Of a stretch of DNA of 64,000 bases, positions 1 through 7,905 are shown in pieces. The stretch is from Streptococcus sp. zg-86 (GTDB lineage: Bacteria > Bacillota > Bacilli > Lactobacillales > Streptococcaceae), in assembly GCF_017639855.1 (NCBI RefSeq), contig NZ_CP072115.1, positions 1,178,001 through 1,242,000 on the forward strand, read 5' to 3'. The notes under the pieces are model-generated. The model saw only the letters and a list, made by a program, of their open reading frames with translations, had not been told where the DNA came from and made no database searches. Position numbers and translations under genes: made by a program. Each line of letters starts with the position of its first letter. Position 1 is the first letter of the stretch.

Positions 1-70
1 TGATGAACGCTAGTTCTATCTGTAGCTCCTTGAATTGTCCTATTCCTTTTTCAATCCATTCATTATAACT
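1..70. repeat. Dispersed intergenic repeat, copy A (partial)
   Basis: Resembles 60409-60475 at roughly three bases in four. Shared words include AGTTCTATCTG and ATTCCTTT followed by TCAATCCA. Both copies are non-coding and lie close to hairpin-rich sequence. The left edge is cut by the window. Confidence 0.55.
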
Positions 71-435
71 TTAGTAAAAACAGTTGATTAGCAGAAGAGT
101 TGATTCTAGCTTGTTCACTATAGGAAAGCCTTACTACACCATTAGGAATGGTTGTTGCGGCAGAGAAAGCCAATACTTAAAAGCTAAAAAAGCAGTTTTC
201 GATAAGAAAAAGTCTTACTCATTTCCAAGTTCCGAACGTTTCATTGCAAGATAATCTCCCTAATAGCTAGTCCTGAATATTTAACGAAAAAAGGAGTTCC
301 CAAAGAATTAGGCTCCATTTTTTCACTAAAAAACGACTGACTTAACAGCAAGTCGACATATTTTAATGGAGAACAGCTTCACTTAGAAGCTAGGCAGACA
401 ATGTTCAGTAAGCGAAGACTTGGCTAGAAGACAAG
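1..435. other. Gene-poor intergenic stretch
   Basis: No open frame of useful length with a ribosome binding site is visible here. Short stretches in several frames read like protein fragments but stops interrupt them, so decayed coding sequence is possible without being identifiable. The first 70 bases belong to a dispersed repeat also seen near 60.4 kb. The block lies downstream of the minus-strand amino-acid ABC operon. Confidence 0.5.
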
Positions 436-439
436 AATG

Positions 440-468
440 ATAAAAGACAGGAAATCTCCTGCCTTTTA
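440..468 (-). terminator. Rho-independent terminator of the amino-acid ABC operon
   Basis: On the minus strand a near-perfect stem (AAAGGCAGG against CCTGTCTTT) with a six-base loop is followed by a T-rich tract. It lies just after the stop codon of the solute-binding protein gene. Confidence 0.7.
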
Positions 469-472
469 CACT

Positions 473-1312
473 TTATTTCTTTTTGATGACATCTGCTGCA
501 ACATCTTCTCCAAACCATTTGTCAGAGATTTTTTGGAAACTGCCGTCTGCATACAATTCTGTCAAGGCTGCATTGATTTTGTCCACCAAGGTTGTATCAG
601 CCTTACGGGCACCGACTGCAAAGGCTTCTTTCTCAAAACCAGCATCGATAATATTGTAGTCCTTAATCAGACCTTCTTGCTGCAAGTAATAATTCGCATA
701 AACACGGTCAATCAAGAGTCCATCAATCCGATCATTTTTCAAATCAATCAAAGCTTCATTAAAGGTTGCGTACTGGGTTGCCTCATTATTTTTAACAAGA
801 TCTTTTAAGATTGCTGGTTGCGCTTCAAAAACTGCGTAACCTGATGAACCAGCCTGTGCACCAAGCACCTTATCTTTCATATCCGCACTAGTTTCAATCT
901 TGGATGATTTCTTGGTCACCAATACTTGGAGATTGGCCATGTAATCATCTGTAAATAAGACTTTTTCACGGCGTTCATCGGTTGCAGAATAGCCATTCCA
1001 AATCAAATCAATATTGCCATTATTTAACTCTGTTTCTTTCAAGTCCCAGTCGATCGGCTGCCATTCAATCGCGATGCCGTATTTATTAAAAACAGCTGTC
1101 GCTAATTCAATATCAAATCCTGTGTATTGACCAGTTTTTTCTTCAAACCCCATTGGCACAAATGTTTTGTCAAAGCCTATCGTGATTTTCTTACTTTCTT
1201 CATAACTAGACCAGTTGTCTCTCTTTGCAGTTGAATCTCCAGCTCCACATGCTACAAGTACAAGACTTGCAACCATTGTTACTGCACCGATTACGATTGA
1301 TTTTACGTTCAT
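473..1312 (-). CDS. Amino-acid ABC transporter, solute-binding lipoprotein (family 3)
   Basis: 279-residue extracellular binding protein. The N-terminus is a lipoprotein signal with lipobox LVAC around residue 22, so it should be lipid-anchored to the outer face of the membrane. The body is a type-II periplasmic-binding fold of the polar amino-acid family (GFDIELATAV, then a DLIWNGYSATDERR segment that normally contacts the ligand). It is the last gene of a permease-ATPase-binding-protein operon, with only 31 bp separating it from the ATPase gene. The start is supported by a GAGGAA ribosome site. Substrate (glutamine, cystine, arginine or other) cannot be decided from sequence alone. Confidence 0.88.
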   Translation of the reverse strand: MNVKSIVIGAVTMVASLVLVACGAGDSTAKRDNWSSYEESKKITIGFDKTFVPMGFEEKTGQYTGFDIELATAVFNKYGIAIEWQPIDWDLKETELNNGNIDLIWNGYSATDERREKVLFTDDYMANLQVLVTKKSSKIETSADMKDKVLGAQAGSSGYAVFEAQPAILKDLVKNNEATQYATFNEALIDLKNDRIDGLLIDRVYANYYLQQEGLIKDYNIIDAGFEKEAFAVGARKADTTLVDKINAALTELYADGSFQKISDKWFGEDVAADVIKKK

Positions 1313-1343
1313 ATTCTATTCCTCTTTTCTGCTGCTATGAATG

Positions 1344-1976
1344 CTAATGTTTGGGCTCAATCTTGATAATCTCATCGGCAATATTCTCAGCGAATTGCAT
1401 ATCGTGTGTTACGACAATTTGCGTAATACCAGTCCTGCGATTTTCAAGAATGAGATTCTCCACTTCTTTTCGTAACTCAGGGTCTAGGGCTGAGGTTGGT
1501 TCATCATAACCAATAATTTCAGGGTCAATCATCATAGCACGTGCCAAGGCAACACGCTGTTTCTGCCCACCTGATAAGGAATAGGGATAGGCATCTGCAT
1601 GACCAGCTAAACCAAGAGTTTCAAGTAATTGACGGGCTTTGCTTTCAGCCGCTGTACGAGAAATATTCTGCGTTTTGATGGGCGACAAGATTAGATTTTC
1701 CAACACCGATAAGTGCGGGAACAACTGAAAATCTTGGAAAACAAAGCCCAGCAGATGTCGTTTTTCTAGCTCCTCTAACGGCAGTTCTTTTCCATTATAA
1801 ATCAACTGACCAGAATCAATACTCTCAAGACCTGCCAACATCCGAAGCAAGGTGGTTTTTCCACCGCCTGATTGACCAACAATAGCAACAATTTTCCCTT
1901 CAGGAATTATGAGGTCATAGTTGGAAAAAATCTGCTTATGATCAAATCGTTTGGAAAGATTGCGTAATTCTAACAT
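1344..1976 (-). CDS. Amino-acid ABC transporter, ATP-binding protein
   Basis: 210-residue ATPase energising the importer. Walker A is GQSGGGKTT (about residues 34-42), the signature is LSGGQKQR, Walker B runs into DEPTSALDP, and the switch histidine lies in VVTHDMQFA. This is slightly shorter than typical GlnQ/ArtM proteins (about 240) because the C-terminus is trimmed after the H-loop. Preceded by AGGAGG seven bases before ATG and only 8 bp after the permease stop, so translation is probably coupled. Confidence 0.9.
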   Translation of the reverse strand: MLELRNLSKRFDHKQIFSNYDLIIPEGKIVAIVGQSGGGKTTLLRMLAGLESIDSGQLIYNGKELPLEELEKRHLLGFVFQDFQLFPHLSVLENLILSPIKTQNISRTAAESKARQLLETLGLAGHADAYPYSLSGGQKQRVALARAMMIDPEIIGYDEPTSALDPELRKEVENLILENRRTGITQIVVTHDMQFAENIADEIIKIEPKH

Positions 1977-1984
1977 AAGACCTC

Positions 1985-2626
1985 CTATTTATAATACTCA
2001 AATTTTTTCTCAATCCTATTGGCTACAAGGGTCACAAGCCCAATCATCAGCAAGTAGAGGGCTCCTGCAATAAACATAGGTGCCAGACTGACATCACGGT
2101 TGGCTGCAGTTCGACTAGCAAGGAGTAAATCATTCACTCCCAACGCATAAATCAAAGAGGTATCCTTGACCAAGGTTGTCACTTCATTAAAGACACTCGG
2201 TAGGACTATTTTCACTACCTGAGGTAAAATGATATAACGAATAGTTTGAACAGGGGTAAATTTCAATACTTTTGCAGCCTCATACTGCCCAGATGGAATA
2301 GCTTCAATTCCTCCACGAAAGATTTCTGAGAAATAGGCTGCGTAATTTAAGGTAAAGGTAATGATAACCGCAGGCATTCGATCAAAGGTAATACCAATGC
2401 TTGGCAAGACATAGTAGACAAAAATCAACTGGAGCAATAAGGGGGTGCCCCGCATGATGAGCACATAAAGATTCAAAAACCAGAATAAGGGCTTAAAGGA
2501 TATTTTCATCAAAAAAGCCACAAGTGCTCCCAATGGAAGAGACAAGAATAAGACCATGACAAAGACCTGAAACGATACCAAGGCCCCATTTAATAAGCTC
2601 GGTAAAATCTCAATAATATATCCCAT
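1985..2626 (-). CDS. Amino-acid ABC transporter, permease
   Basis: Polar amino-acid (HisM/GlnP-type) membrane subunit of 213 residues when started at the ATG at 2626. That start has a GGAGG site five bases upstream, and an extended -10 (TGCTATACT) lies just before it at 2656-2661. An in-frame extension to 2698 would therefore place the promoter inside the gene, so the longer reading is rejected. The EAA-like loop that docks on the ATPase is visible (GGIEAIPSGQYEAAKVL). About five hydrophobic segments are present. First gene of the importer operon. Confidence 0.88.
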   Translation of the reverse strand: MGYIIEILPSLLNGALVSFQVFVMVLFLSLPLGALVAFLMKISFKPLFWFLNLYVLIMRGTPLLLQLIFVYYVLPSIGITFDRMPAVIITFTLNYAAYFSEIFRGGIEAIPSGQYEAAKVLKFTPVQTIRYIILPQVVKIVLPSVFNEVTTLVKDTSLIYALGVNDLLLASRTAANRDVSLAPMFIAGALYLLMIGLVTLVANRIEKKFEYYK

Positions 2627-2655
2627 AAGCTCCTCCAAAATAATAATTAAAAAAT

Positions 2656-2661
2656 AGTATA
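2656..2661 (-). promoter_or_regulatory. -10 element of the amino-acid ABC operon
   Basis: Minus strand TATACT preceded by TGC (extended -10). Position supports a permease start at 2626 with a leader of roughly 25 bases. No clear -35 is seen. Confidence 0.55.
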
Positions 2662-2913
2662 GCAAAAATTTCTGAAAATGAAAAGATATTTTCTGCATTT
2701 TTATAAGATAAATTGAAAAATTATTCCATGAACTGTCAGATATCTTGATGAATACTCACTGACATTCAAACATAAGCAACTTATCTATCATTTATAACCT
2801 TAAAAAATAGAAATGGATTGCGTTAACAAAGTTAGGATAGTGATGATATCAGGTTGGAAATACAGTAAGCCGAAGGTGTTTAAACACAGGATACTTTTGC
2901 AGTAGTGTTATTC

Positions 2914-3290
2914 TTTGGGAATGGGACTCAATCGTGATTTCGTAGAAATCGATTATCCTCACTCCTTTATTTTTAGGTTCGGGCTAAACGAATCCACGGA
3001 TTCATTTACTTCCACCCCCGCATGTTAACTAGCTTCCACAATTGAGAATTGTGGAAGGCTGGAAATAAAACGAGCGTAGCTCGCCCCTTGCAATTGAGAA
3101 TTGTGGAAGACTGGAAATAGAACGAGCGTAACTCGCTCCTTGCAATTGAGAATAGTGAAAGGGTGGAAATAGGGCTAGCGAAGAACGGTTCGCTAGCCTC
3201 TTCTACTAGAATATTGATTGATCAATGTTTTACAAACCAGACAACTACTGCGCTCTACAAAATAATAAAATCAAGACTTTTGTCCTAGCC
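2914..3290. repeat. Dispersed structured intergenic repeat, copy 1
   Basis: More than 200 bases, beginning around GGGACTCAAT and the hairpin word ATTTCGTAGAAAT, reappear with few differences at 23756-24000. Common landmarks run in the same order: TTTTTAGGTTC, a CCACCC block, CAATTGAGAATTGTG, a GCTAGC hairpin, and TTTACAAACCA followed by CAACTACTGCG. Copy 1 is longer because its CAATTGAGAATTGTG module is amplified in tandem. Non-coding and hairpin-rich; function unknown. Confidence 0.8.
3039..3205. repeat. Three tandem 52-bp units inside the dispersed repeat
   Basis: Units start at 3039, 3091 and 3143. Each opens with CAATTGAGAAT, continues with a GTGGAAG/GGAAATA segment, and carries a short hairpin (ACGAGCGTAGCTCG in unit 1, ACGAGCGTAACTCG in unit 2). 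In unit 3 the hairpin is replaced by a longer GCTAGCGAAG...CTTCGCTAGC-like stem. The copy at 23.9 kb has only one unit. Confidence 0.8.
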
Positions 3291-3413
3291 TCGAAGAACG
3301 GAAATGTTGAGACCGTAGACGCAACAGTTAGCAATGAAACTCCGAAGGAAGTTGCTTGCATCCGCACGATTTAATAACGTATTGAAAACAGCTACGGTTG
3401 ATAGGAATAGAGT

Positions 3414-3447
3414 ATAAAAAATCCTCGCAGAAGAAATACGAGGATAA
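3414..3447 (-). terminator. Terminator of glmS
   Basis: Minus strand ATCCTCG / CGAGGAT stem with an 11-base loop followed by six T residues, immediately after the glmS stop. Confidence 0.85.
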
Positions 3448-3452
3448 TCCTT

Positions 3453-5267
3453 TTATTCAACCGTAACGGCTTTAGCCAAATTACGTGGTTTATCAACATC
3501 TAATCCACGTTGGAGAGAAGCGTAATAGGCAATCAATTGAGTTGGAATCACCATCGAAATGCTAGACAAGAATGGATGGACCTTGTTCACAACGATATCA
3601 TCATCTTCTCTTTCTAAGCCTTCCTCAACAACCGTCAAGATATGCGCTCCACGAGAAACGACTTCTGCGATATTTCCACGCGTATGCGCTGCAACTTTCT
3701 CACTTGCAGAAATCAAGGCAACTACTGGTGTACCGTCTTCAATCAGTGAAATAGTACCATGCTTTAATTCACCAGCTGCAAATCCCTCACACTGGATATA
3801 TGAAATTTCTTTTAATTTAAGAGCAGCTTCAATCGTTACATAGTAGTCATTGCCTCGTCCGATATAAAAGGCATTACGTGTTGTTGCAAGTAGATTCTCT
3901 ACTTTTTCAGCAATCATATCTTTTTCAGACAAGGTTGCTTCAATTGATTGGGCAACAAGGGACAATTCATGTACTAAATCAAACTCATGTGCTTCTTTCT
4001 TGCCATTTGCTTCTCCGACTGCTTTTGATAAAAAGGCAAGAGCAGCGATTTGTGCAGTATAGGCTTTGGTAGAGGCTACTGCAATTTCAGGACCTGCATG
4101 CAACAGCATCGTATAAGTTGCTTCACGAGAAAGGGTCGATCCTGGTACATTGGTAATCGTCAAGCTTGGAATGCCCATTTCGTTCGCCTTGACCAATACC
4201 TGACGGCTGTCAGCGGTTTCCCCAGACTGGGTTAATAAGATAAAGAGCGGTTTCTTGCTCAAGAGAGGCATATGGTAGCCCCATTCAGAAGCCACACCCA
4301 ATTCAACTGGTGTATCCGTCAGTGCCTCAATCATATTCTTTGAAGCATAGCCTGCATTGTAAGAAGTTCCTGCAGCAAGGATGTAGATACGGTCTGCTTC
4401 CTGAACCGCTTTGACAATTTCAGAATCTACGGTCATTTGACCTTCTGCATCTGAGTAAGCACTAATCAACTTACGCATGACAGTTGGTTGCTCGTCAATT
4501 TCTTTCAACATATAGAACGGATAAGTGCCTTTTCCGATGTCTGAGAGGTCAAGCTCTGCTGTATAGCTGTTACGTTTGATTGGATTACCGTCATAGTCCG
4601 TCACTTCTACACTTTCTTTTGTAACGATGACCAATTCTTTATCGTGAATTTCCATGTACTCACTAGTCTCACGAATCATAGCCATGGCATCAGAACAGAC
4701 CATATTGTATCCCTCACCAAGACCAATCAAAAGTGGTGATTTGTTCTTTGCGACATAAATCGTATCTGGATTTACAGCATCAATCAAGGCAAAGGCATAA
4801 GAACCTTGGATAATATGTAGAGATTTTTTAAAGGCTTCTAATACCGACAAGTTGTCTTCTTCGACAAATTTTCCAATCAAATGAACCGCGATTTCCGTAT
4901 CTGTCTGCCCCTTGAAATCATGACCTGCTAGGTAGGTATCCTTCATTTCAAGATAATTCTCAATCACCCCATTGTGAACAAGGACAAAGCGACCGGTCTG
5001 AGAGGTATGGGGATGAGCATTATCTTCTGTTGGCTTACCATGCGTTGCCCAGCGTGTATGACCAATTCCGATTGTCCCTTCCACAGCATCTCCAACCTTT
5101 GCAGACAAATCTGCAATTCGACCGACAGATTTGACCAAGTGTCCTCTTGCACCACCTGTGACAAAAATACCTGCTGAGTCATAACCACGGTATTCTAATT
5201 TTTCAAGTCCTTGAATTAAAATATCAGTTGCATTTGTATTTCCAACAACTCCAACGATTCCACACAT
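3453..5267 (-). CDS. glmS: Glutamine--fructose-6-phosphate aminotransferase
   Basis: 604-residue cytoplasmic enzyme making glucosamine-6-phosphate from fructose-6-phosphate and glutamine, the entry step to peptidoglycan amino sugars. The start is set at 5267 so the protein begins MCGIVG, because Cys2 must become the N-terminal nucleophile; a start four codons upstream would bury it. Domains: class II glutamine amidotransferase (about 1-230) and two SIS isomerase modules (SQSGETADS in the first), ending with the usual PRNLAKAVTVE tail. It has its own terminator and a long AT-rich leader with two identical operator-like boxes. The window also carries glmM (54649-56001), which acts on its product. 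Confidence 0.97.
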   Translation of the reverse strand: MCGIVGVVGNTNATDILIQGLEKLEYRGYDSAGIFVTGGARGHLVKSVGRIADLSAKVGDAVEGTIGIGHTRWATHGKPTEDNAHPHTSQTGRFVLVHNGVIENYLEMKDTYLAGHDFKGQTDTEIAVHLIGKFVEEDNLSVLEAFKKSLHIIQGSYAFALIDAVNPDTIYVAKNKSPLLIGLGEGYNMVCSDAMAMIRETSEYMEIHDKELVIVTKESVEVTDYDGNPIKRNSYTAELDLSDIGKGTYPFYMLKEIDEQPTVMRKLISAYSDAEGQMTVDSEIVKAVQEADRIYILAAGTSYNAGYASKNMIEALTDTPVELGVASEWGYHMPLLSKKPLFILLTQSGETADSRQVLVKANEMGIPSLTITNVPGSTLSREATYTMLLHAGPEIAVASTKAYTAQIAALAFLSKAVGEANGKKEAHEFDLVHELSLVAQSIEATLSEKDMIAEKVENLLATTRNAFYIGRGNDYYVTIEAALKLKEISYIQCEGFAAGELKHGTISLIEDGTPVVALISASEKVAAHTRGNIAEVVSRGAHILTVVEEGLEREDDDIVVNKVHPFLSSISMVIPTQLIAYYASLQRGLDVDKPRNLAKAVTVE

Positions 5268-5302
5268 ATTAACTACCATCCATTTCTATTTCACTATTTT
5301 TA

Positions 5303-5400
5303 AAAATTGGTATAGTCATATTTTTATTTTAAAAAACCAATAAAAACAGTATATATTAAAGATATTTTTTTGTCAAATTTAAAATTGGTATAGTCTAATT
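5303..5400 (-). promoter_or_regulatory. Paired operator-like boxes upstream of glmS (NagR candidate)
   Basis: AAAATTGGTATAGTC occurs twice, at 5303-5317 and 5381-5395, 78 bp apart in the same orientation, within AT-rich DNA before glmS. TGGTATAG-type words resemble half-sites of GntR/HutC-family amino-sugar repressors (NagR/YvoA), and streptococcal NagR is known to control glmS. Assignment to NagR is inference; the repetition itself is plain. Confidence 0.5.
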
Positions 5401-5405
5401 TGTGG

Positions 5406-5436
5406 ACAAAAAAACTAACCCTACTCATGAGTTAGT
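5406..5436 (-). terminator. Terminator overlapping the end of the signal-peptidase-like gene
   Basis: Minus strand ACTAAC / GTTAGT stem followed by seven T residues. The upstream arm lies within the last codons of the gene ending at 5421. Confidence 0.75.
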
Positions 5437-5945
5437 CCAATATCGATAAAGCCAAATTCACTAATGGGGCTGACTCGGAAGGTCAAACGCCCAATAATTT
5501 GATCTGTAGCAATCAAGCCAAGTGTCCGACTATCTTCGCGATTGGTTCGGATGTCATTTAAAATCCAGTAATTCATCTTTTCAACCTTGGGAATAATCAC
5601 ATCTTCTGTGTAATATTCTTGATGATTGGGAGACTTGCTGAGGTAGCTTTCGTCAATAATTTCATTATTGCGGTACAAAACATCATCCATATAGGTGACA
5701 CTATCGCCTTCCATTGCGATAATACGACCAACATACTCTGTACCATCTACTTGATATAAAACAAAATCTCCATACTCGACTTCCTTGCCCTTGACGGCAA
5801 TCACAAGGTCATTTTCCTTGAGATACGGATTTGCCATTTGCTTCGTTATGGTGACTGGTTCAAAGACCCAAATGCGCAGTGCAATAATCCCTAGGGTCAG
5901 TAAACTAATCATAATAATGCGATGAATAAAATCCCTTTTTGCCAT
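5421..5945 (-). CDS. Signal peptidase I-like membrane protein lacking the catalytic Ser/Lys dyad
   Basis: 174-residue S26/LepB-fold protein with one N-terminal membrane segment (about residues 9-27). Family boxes are recognisable, but the catalytic positions are changed. Box B, normally SMxPTL, reads QMANPYL (Ser to Gln at 36). Box D, normally KRVxGxPGD, reads GRIIAMEGD (Lys to Gly at 73). Box E is degenerate (NDIRTNREDSR). It should therefore not cleave signal peptides by the usual mechanism. Streptococcus pyogenes SipA, a pilus-assembly factor, is a described SPase-like protein with equivalent replacements (Asp and Gly). The start at 5945 has a GGAGAGG site; the in-frame ATG at 5957 is less well placed. 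Often annotated lepB, which would be misleading here. Confidence 0.85.
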   Translation of the reverse strand: MAKRDFIHRIIMISLLTLGIIALRIWVFEPVTITKQMANPYLKENDLVIAVKGKEVEYGDFVLYQVDGTEYVGRIIAMEGDSVTYMDDVLYRNNEIIDESYLSKSPNHQEYYTEDVIIPKVEKMNYWILNDIRTNREDSRTLGLIATDQIIGRLTFRVSPISEFGFIDIGLTHE

Positions 5946-5992
5946 TTTCCTCTCCATTTCTCTCTTACCAGTATAGCATATTTTTTCAAAAA

Positions 5993-6622
5993 TTACTTGG
6001 GACTTGCTCCCATGATTGCAGCATAGACTGTCTCTGCAACAAACTGATTTCCAAGAGGAGTCAGATGCAGACCATCACTATAATACTCTAAGTGTCCTTC
6101 TGTTAGTGGATAAAAGTTGACCCATTCTAGGCCTTTCTCCTTCGCAATTCGAGGGATGATCTCCTGTAATTCTGTTCGTACAATGTCATTGTTCAGACCA
6201 AATCGACTGGTTGGCACATAAGGTGGAACCATCAGATACACATCTGGCTGACTGGGCATCTGTACATACCGATCGACCATCTCGCCGTACTCCCTAATAA
6301 ACCGTTCCTTATTCCAATAGGGGCCTCTGCTATCATTGCTTCCAATCATGATGATAACAATATCTGCTTCACTTTCAAATGACAATTGGGCATTTTTCTC
6401 CTGTAAATAGGGATAATCTGAGGTTGATTGTAGGGATCTGCCACTCAAGCCAAAGTTTAAGACCTGATAATGGTGTCCTAATTTTTCAGCTAAAATACTG
6501 GGGTAGGCATCTCTTTCTCGATTTTCCAATCCATAACCATAGGTCAAACTATCACCAACAGTAGCAACCTTGATTGCCCCATTTCCAATTGTCATGACTT
6601 CTGGGTACATTATATCTGACAT
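5993..6622 (-). CDS. SGNH/GDSL-family hydrolase
   Basis: 209-residue serine esterase/acylhydrolase of the SGNH fold with all four blocks: GDSLTYG (nucleophile Ser about 24), Gly in NFGLSGRS, GSND with its Asn, and DGLHLTPLG with Asp and His. No signal peptide is evident, so a cytoplasmic thioesterase or esterase is likely; substrate unknown. The start at 6622 has a GGAG site. It lies divergently from the FAD oxidase gene and 47 bp upstream of the signal-peptidase-like gene. Confidence 0.85.
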   Translation of the reverse strand: MSDIMYPEVMTIGNGAIKVATVGDSLTYGYGLENRERDAYPSILAEKLGHHYQVLNFGLSGRSLQSTSDYPYLQEKNAQLSFESEADIVIIMIGSNDSRGPYWNKERFIREYGEMVDRYVQMPSQPDVYLMVPPYVPTSRFGLNNDIVRTELQEIIPRIAKEKGLEWVNFYPLTEGHLEYYSDGLHLTPLGNQFVAETVYAAIMGASPK

Positions 6623-6725
6623 ATCTTCTCCTTTTTTCTATTCTAACATTTTCATAGCATCAGCGCAATTTTGCAGAATACTTCCTCTACATGGCGATAA
6701 AAAGACAGAATTCAATCTTTCTTTA

Positions 6726-6741
6726 TGCTATACTATAAATA
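6726..6741 (+). promoter_or_regulatory. Extended -10 directly before the oxidase ATG (predicted leaderless start)
   Basis: TGCTATACT followed by exactly six bases and ATG at 6741. Initiation seven bases after the -10 would coincide with the A of ATG. No ribosome binding site precedes the ATG. The same geometry occurs before the genes at 24604, 39312 and 57765. Confidence 0.6.
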
Positions 6742-7862
6742 TGAAACAAAAGAAGATTATCATTATCGGTGGGGGAATTGTCGGCTCTACTGCTGCCTTT
6801 TATCTCTCCCAAAACCCACATTTACAAATCACCCTAATTGACGAGGGAAAAGGAAATGCTACAAGAGCGGCTGCTGGTATTATCTGTCCCTGGCTTTCTC
6901 AGCGGCGCAACCAAGCTTGGTATCAATTGGTTGATAAGGGGGCGGCCTTTTATTTGGATTTGATGCAGGATTTACAGGAAGCAGGCCTCGAACAGCTCCC
7001 CTACAAACAAACAGGGACTCTCGTGTTTAAAAAAAAGGATTCCCTGCTTGAAAAATTAGCAAAGCTAGCTCAAGAAAGACGAATCCAGTCTCCTATGATT
7101 GGAGAACTTGACGTTCTAAAAGGACGCGATTTAGCCCAATCTATCCCTCCTCTTGAGACAGAGCAAGGCGCTGTTTTTACTCGTGGTGGAGGACGGGTAG
7201 ACGGTGGACAGCTCCTTGACCAATTGCAGAAACTAGTTGAACAGCAAGGCGGTCTTATTATCAAGGGACAGGCGCAGCTCCTGTCTAATAAGCAGGTCAG
7301 CGTAGGCACACAATTGTATCCTTATGATGAAATAATTTTAGCAACAGGCGCTTGGTTGCCACAAGCCCTGCAGCCTTTAGGTTATACGGTTGATATTGTC
7401 CCGCAAAAAGGACAATTGCTCGAAGTTCAAACTGCTTTTAACACAGATACTTGGCCTGGCTGCATGCTCCATGGGGAAATTGACATTCTGCCATTTGAAG
7501 GAGGAAAACTCGTTATCGGAGCCACCCATGAAAATAATCAAGGCTTTGATTTAACCGTTGACGAGGAAAAAATTCAACAAATGAAGGAAATGGCTACTTC
7601 CTTTATCCCAGATTTAGAGCGGTACCAAGTTAGCCATACGCGCGTCGGTACGCGAGCCTATACCTCGGACTTTCTACCTTTCTACGGACGACTATCCGAT
7701 CAACCGTCTATTTTAGTAGCAAGTGGTCTAGGATCTTCTGGTCTCACCTGCGGTCCCTTTATCGGTTGGCAGTTAGCCCAGTCTATCCTCGGGCGTACAC
7801 ATGACTTTGATGCTACCCCCTATTCACCAGCTGCCTATATCACCATCAAACAGAATGATTAA
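6741..7862 (+). CDS. FAD-dependent oxidoreductase, DAO (DadA/glycine oxidase-like) family
   Basis: 373 residues. An N-terminal dinucleotide-binding motif (IIIIGGGIVGSTAA, about 5-18) binds FAD, followed by the DAO domain. The C-terminal GSSGLTCGPFIG segment corresponds to the second FAD-contacting motif. The family oxidises amino or imino acids; the substrate here is undetermined (D-amino acid, glycine or sarcosine are possible). Starting at 6741 puts the Rossmann motif at the expected distance. A longer frame to 6570 would run through the promoter and the divergent SGNH gene and is rejected. Predicted to be translated from a leaderless mRNA. Single-gene unit closed by a bidirectional terminator. 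Confidence 0.85.
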   Translation: MKQKKIIIIGGGIVGSTAAFYLSQNPHLQITLIDEGKGNATRAAAGIICPWLSQRRNQAWYQLVDKGAAFYLDLMQDLQEAGLEQLPYKQTGTLVFKKKDSLLEKLAKLAQERRIQSPMIGELDVLKGRDLAQSIPPLETEQGAVFTRGGGRVDGGQLLDQLQKLVEQQGGLIIKGQAQLLSNKQVSVGTQLYPYDEIILATGAWLPQALQPLGYTVDIVPQKGQLLEVQTAFNTDTWPGCMLHGEIDILPFEGGKLVIGATHENNQGFDLTVDEEKIQQMKEMATSFIPDLERYQVSHTRVGTRAYTSDFLPFYGRLSDQPSILVASGLGSSGLTCGPFIGWQLAQSILGRTHDFDATPYSPAAYITIKQND

Positions 7863-7866
7863 CACT

Positions 7867-7902
7867 AAAAAAGCCCTCTTCCTGATAGAAGAAGGGCTTT
7901 TG
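7867..7902. terminator. Bidirectional terminator between convergent genes
   Basis: AAAAGCCCTCTTC / GAAGAAGGGCTTTT stem with a short loop, A-rich on the left and T-rich on the right, serving the oxidase (+) and the alcohol dehydrogenase (-). Confidence 0.8.
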
Positions 7903-7905
7903 AAT

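Larger units (their letters stand above)
2700..3413. other. 714-bp non-coding interval
   Basis: Between the ABC importer and the glmS terminator. It contains the dispersed repeat (2914-3290) with its tandem 52-bp units. Further right (about 3300-3390) is a hairpin-prone segment in which ATGAAACTCCG and CGGAAGTT-like words face each other. No supported ORF or RNA gene was recognised. Confidence 0.6.

Noticed and set aside
2627..2698. 24-codon extension of the amino-acid permease
   Set aside because: It contains the likely -10 and lacks a ribosome site, while the inner ATG has GGAGG.
3039..3205. Short CRISPR array of three 52-bp units
   Set aside because: The changing parts keep hairpin pairing and are part of a larger dispersed repeat; only three units and no cas genes.
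5280..5400. glmS ribozyme/riboswitch
   Set aside because: The leader is only about 120 bp of A/T-rich sequence without the pseudoknot-forming core; streptococci generally lack it.
6570..6740. 57-codon N-terminal extension of the FAD oxidase
   Set aside because: It would cross the promoter and the divergent SGNH gene and displace the GxGxxG motif from the N-terminus.
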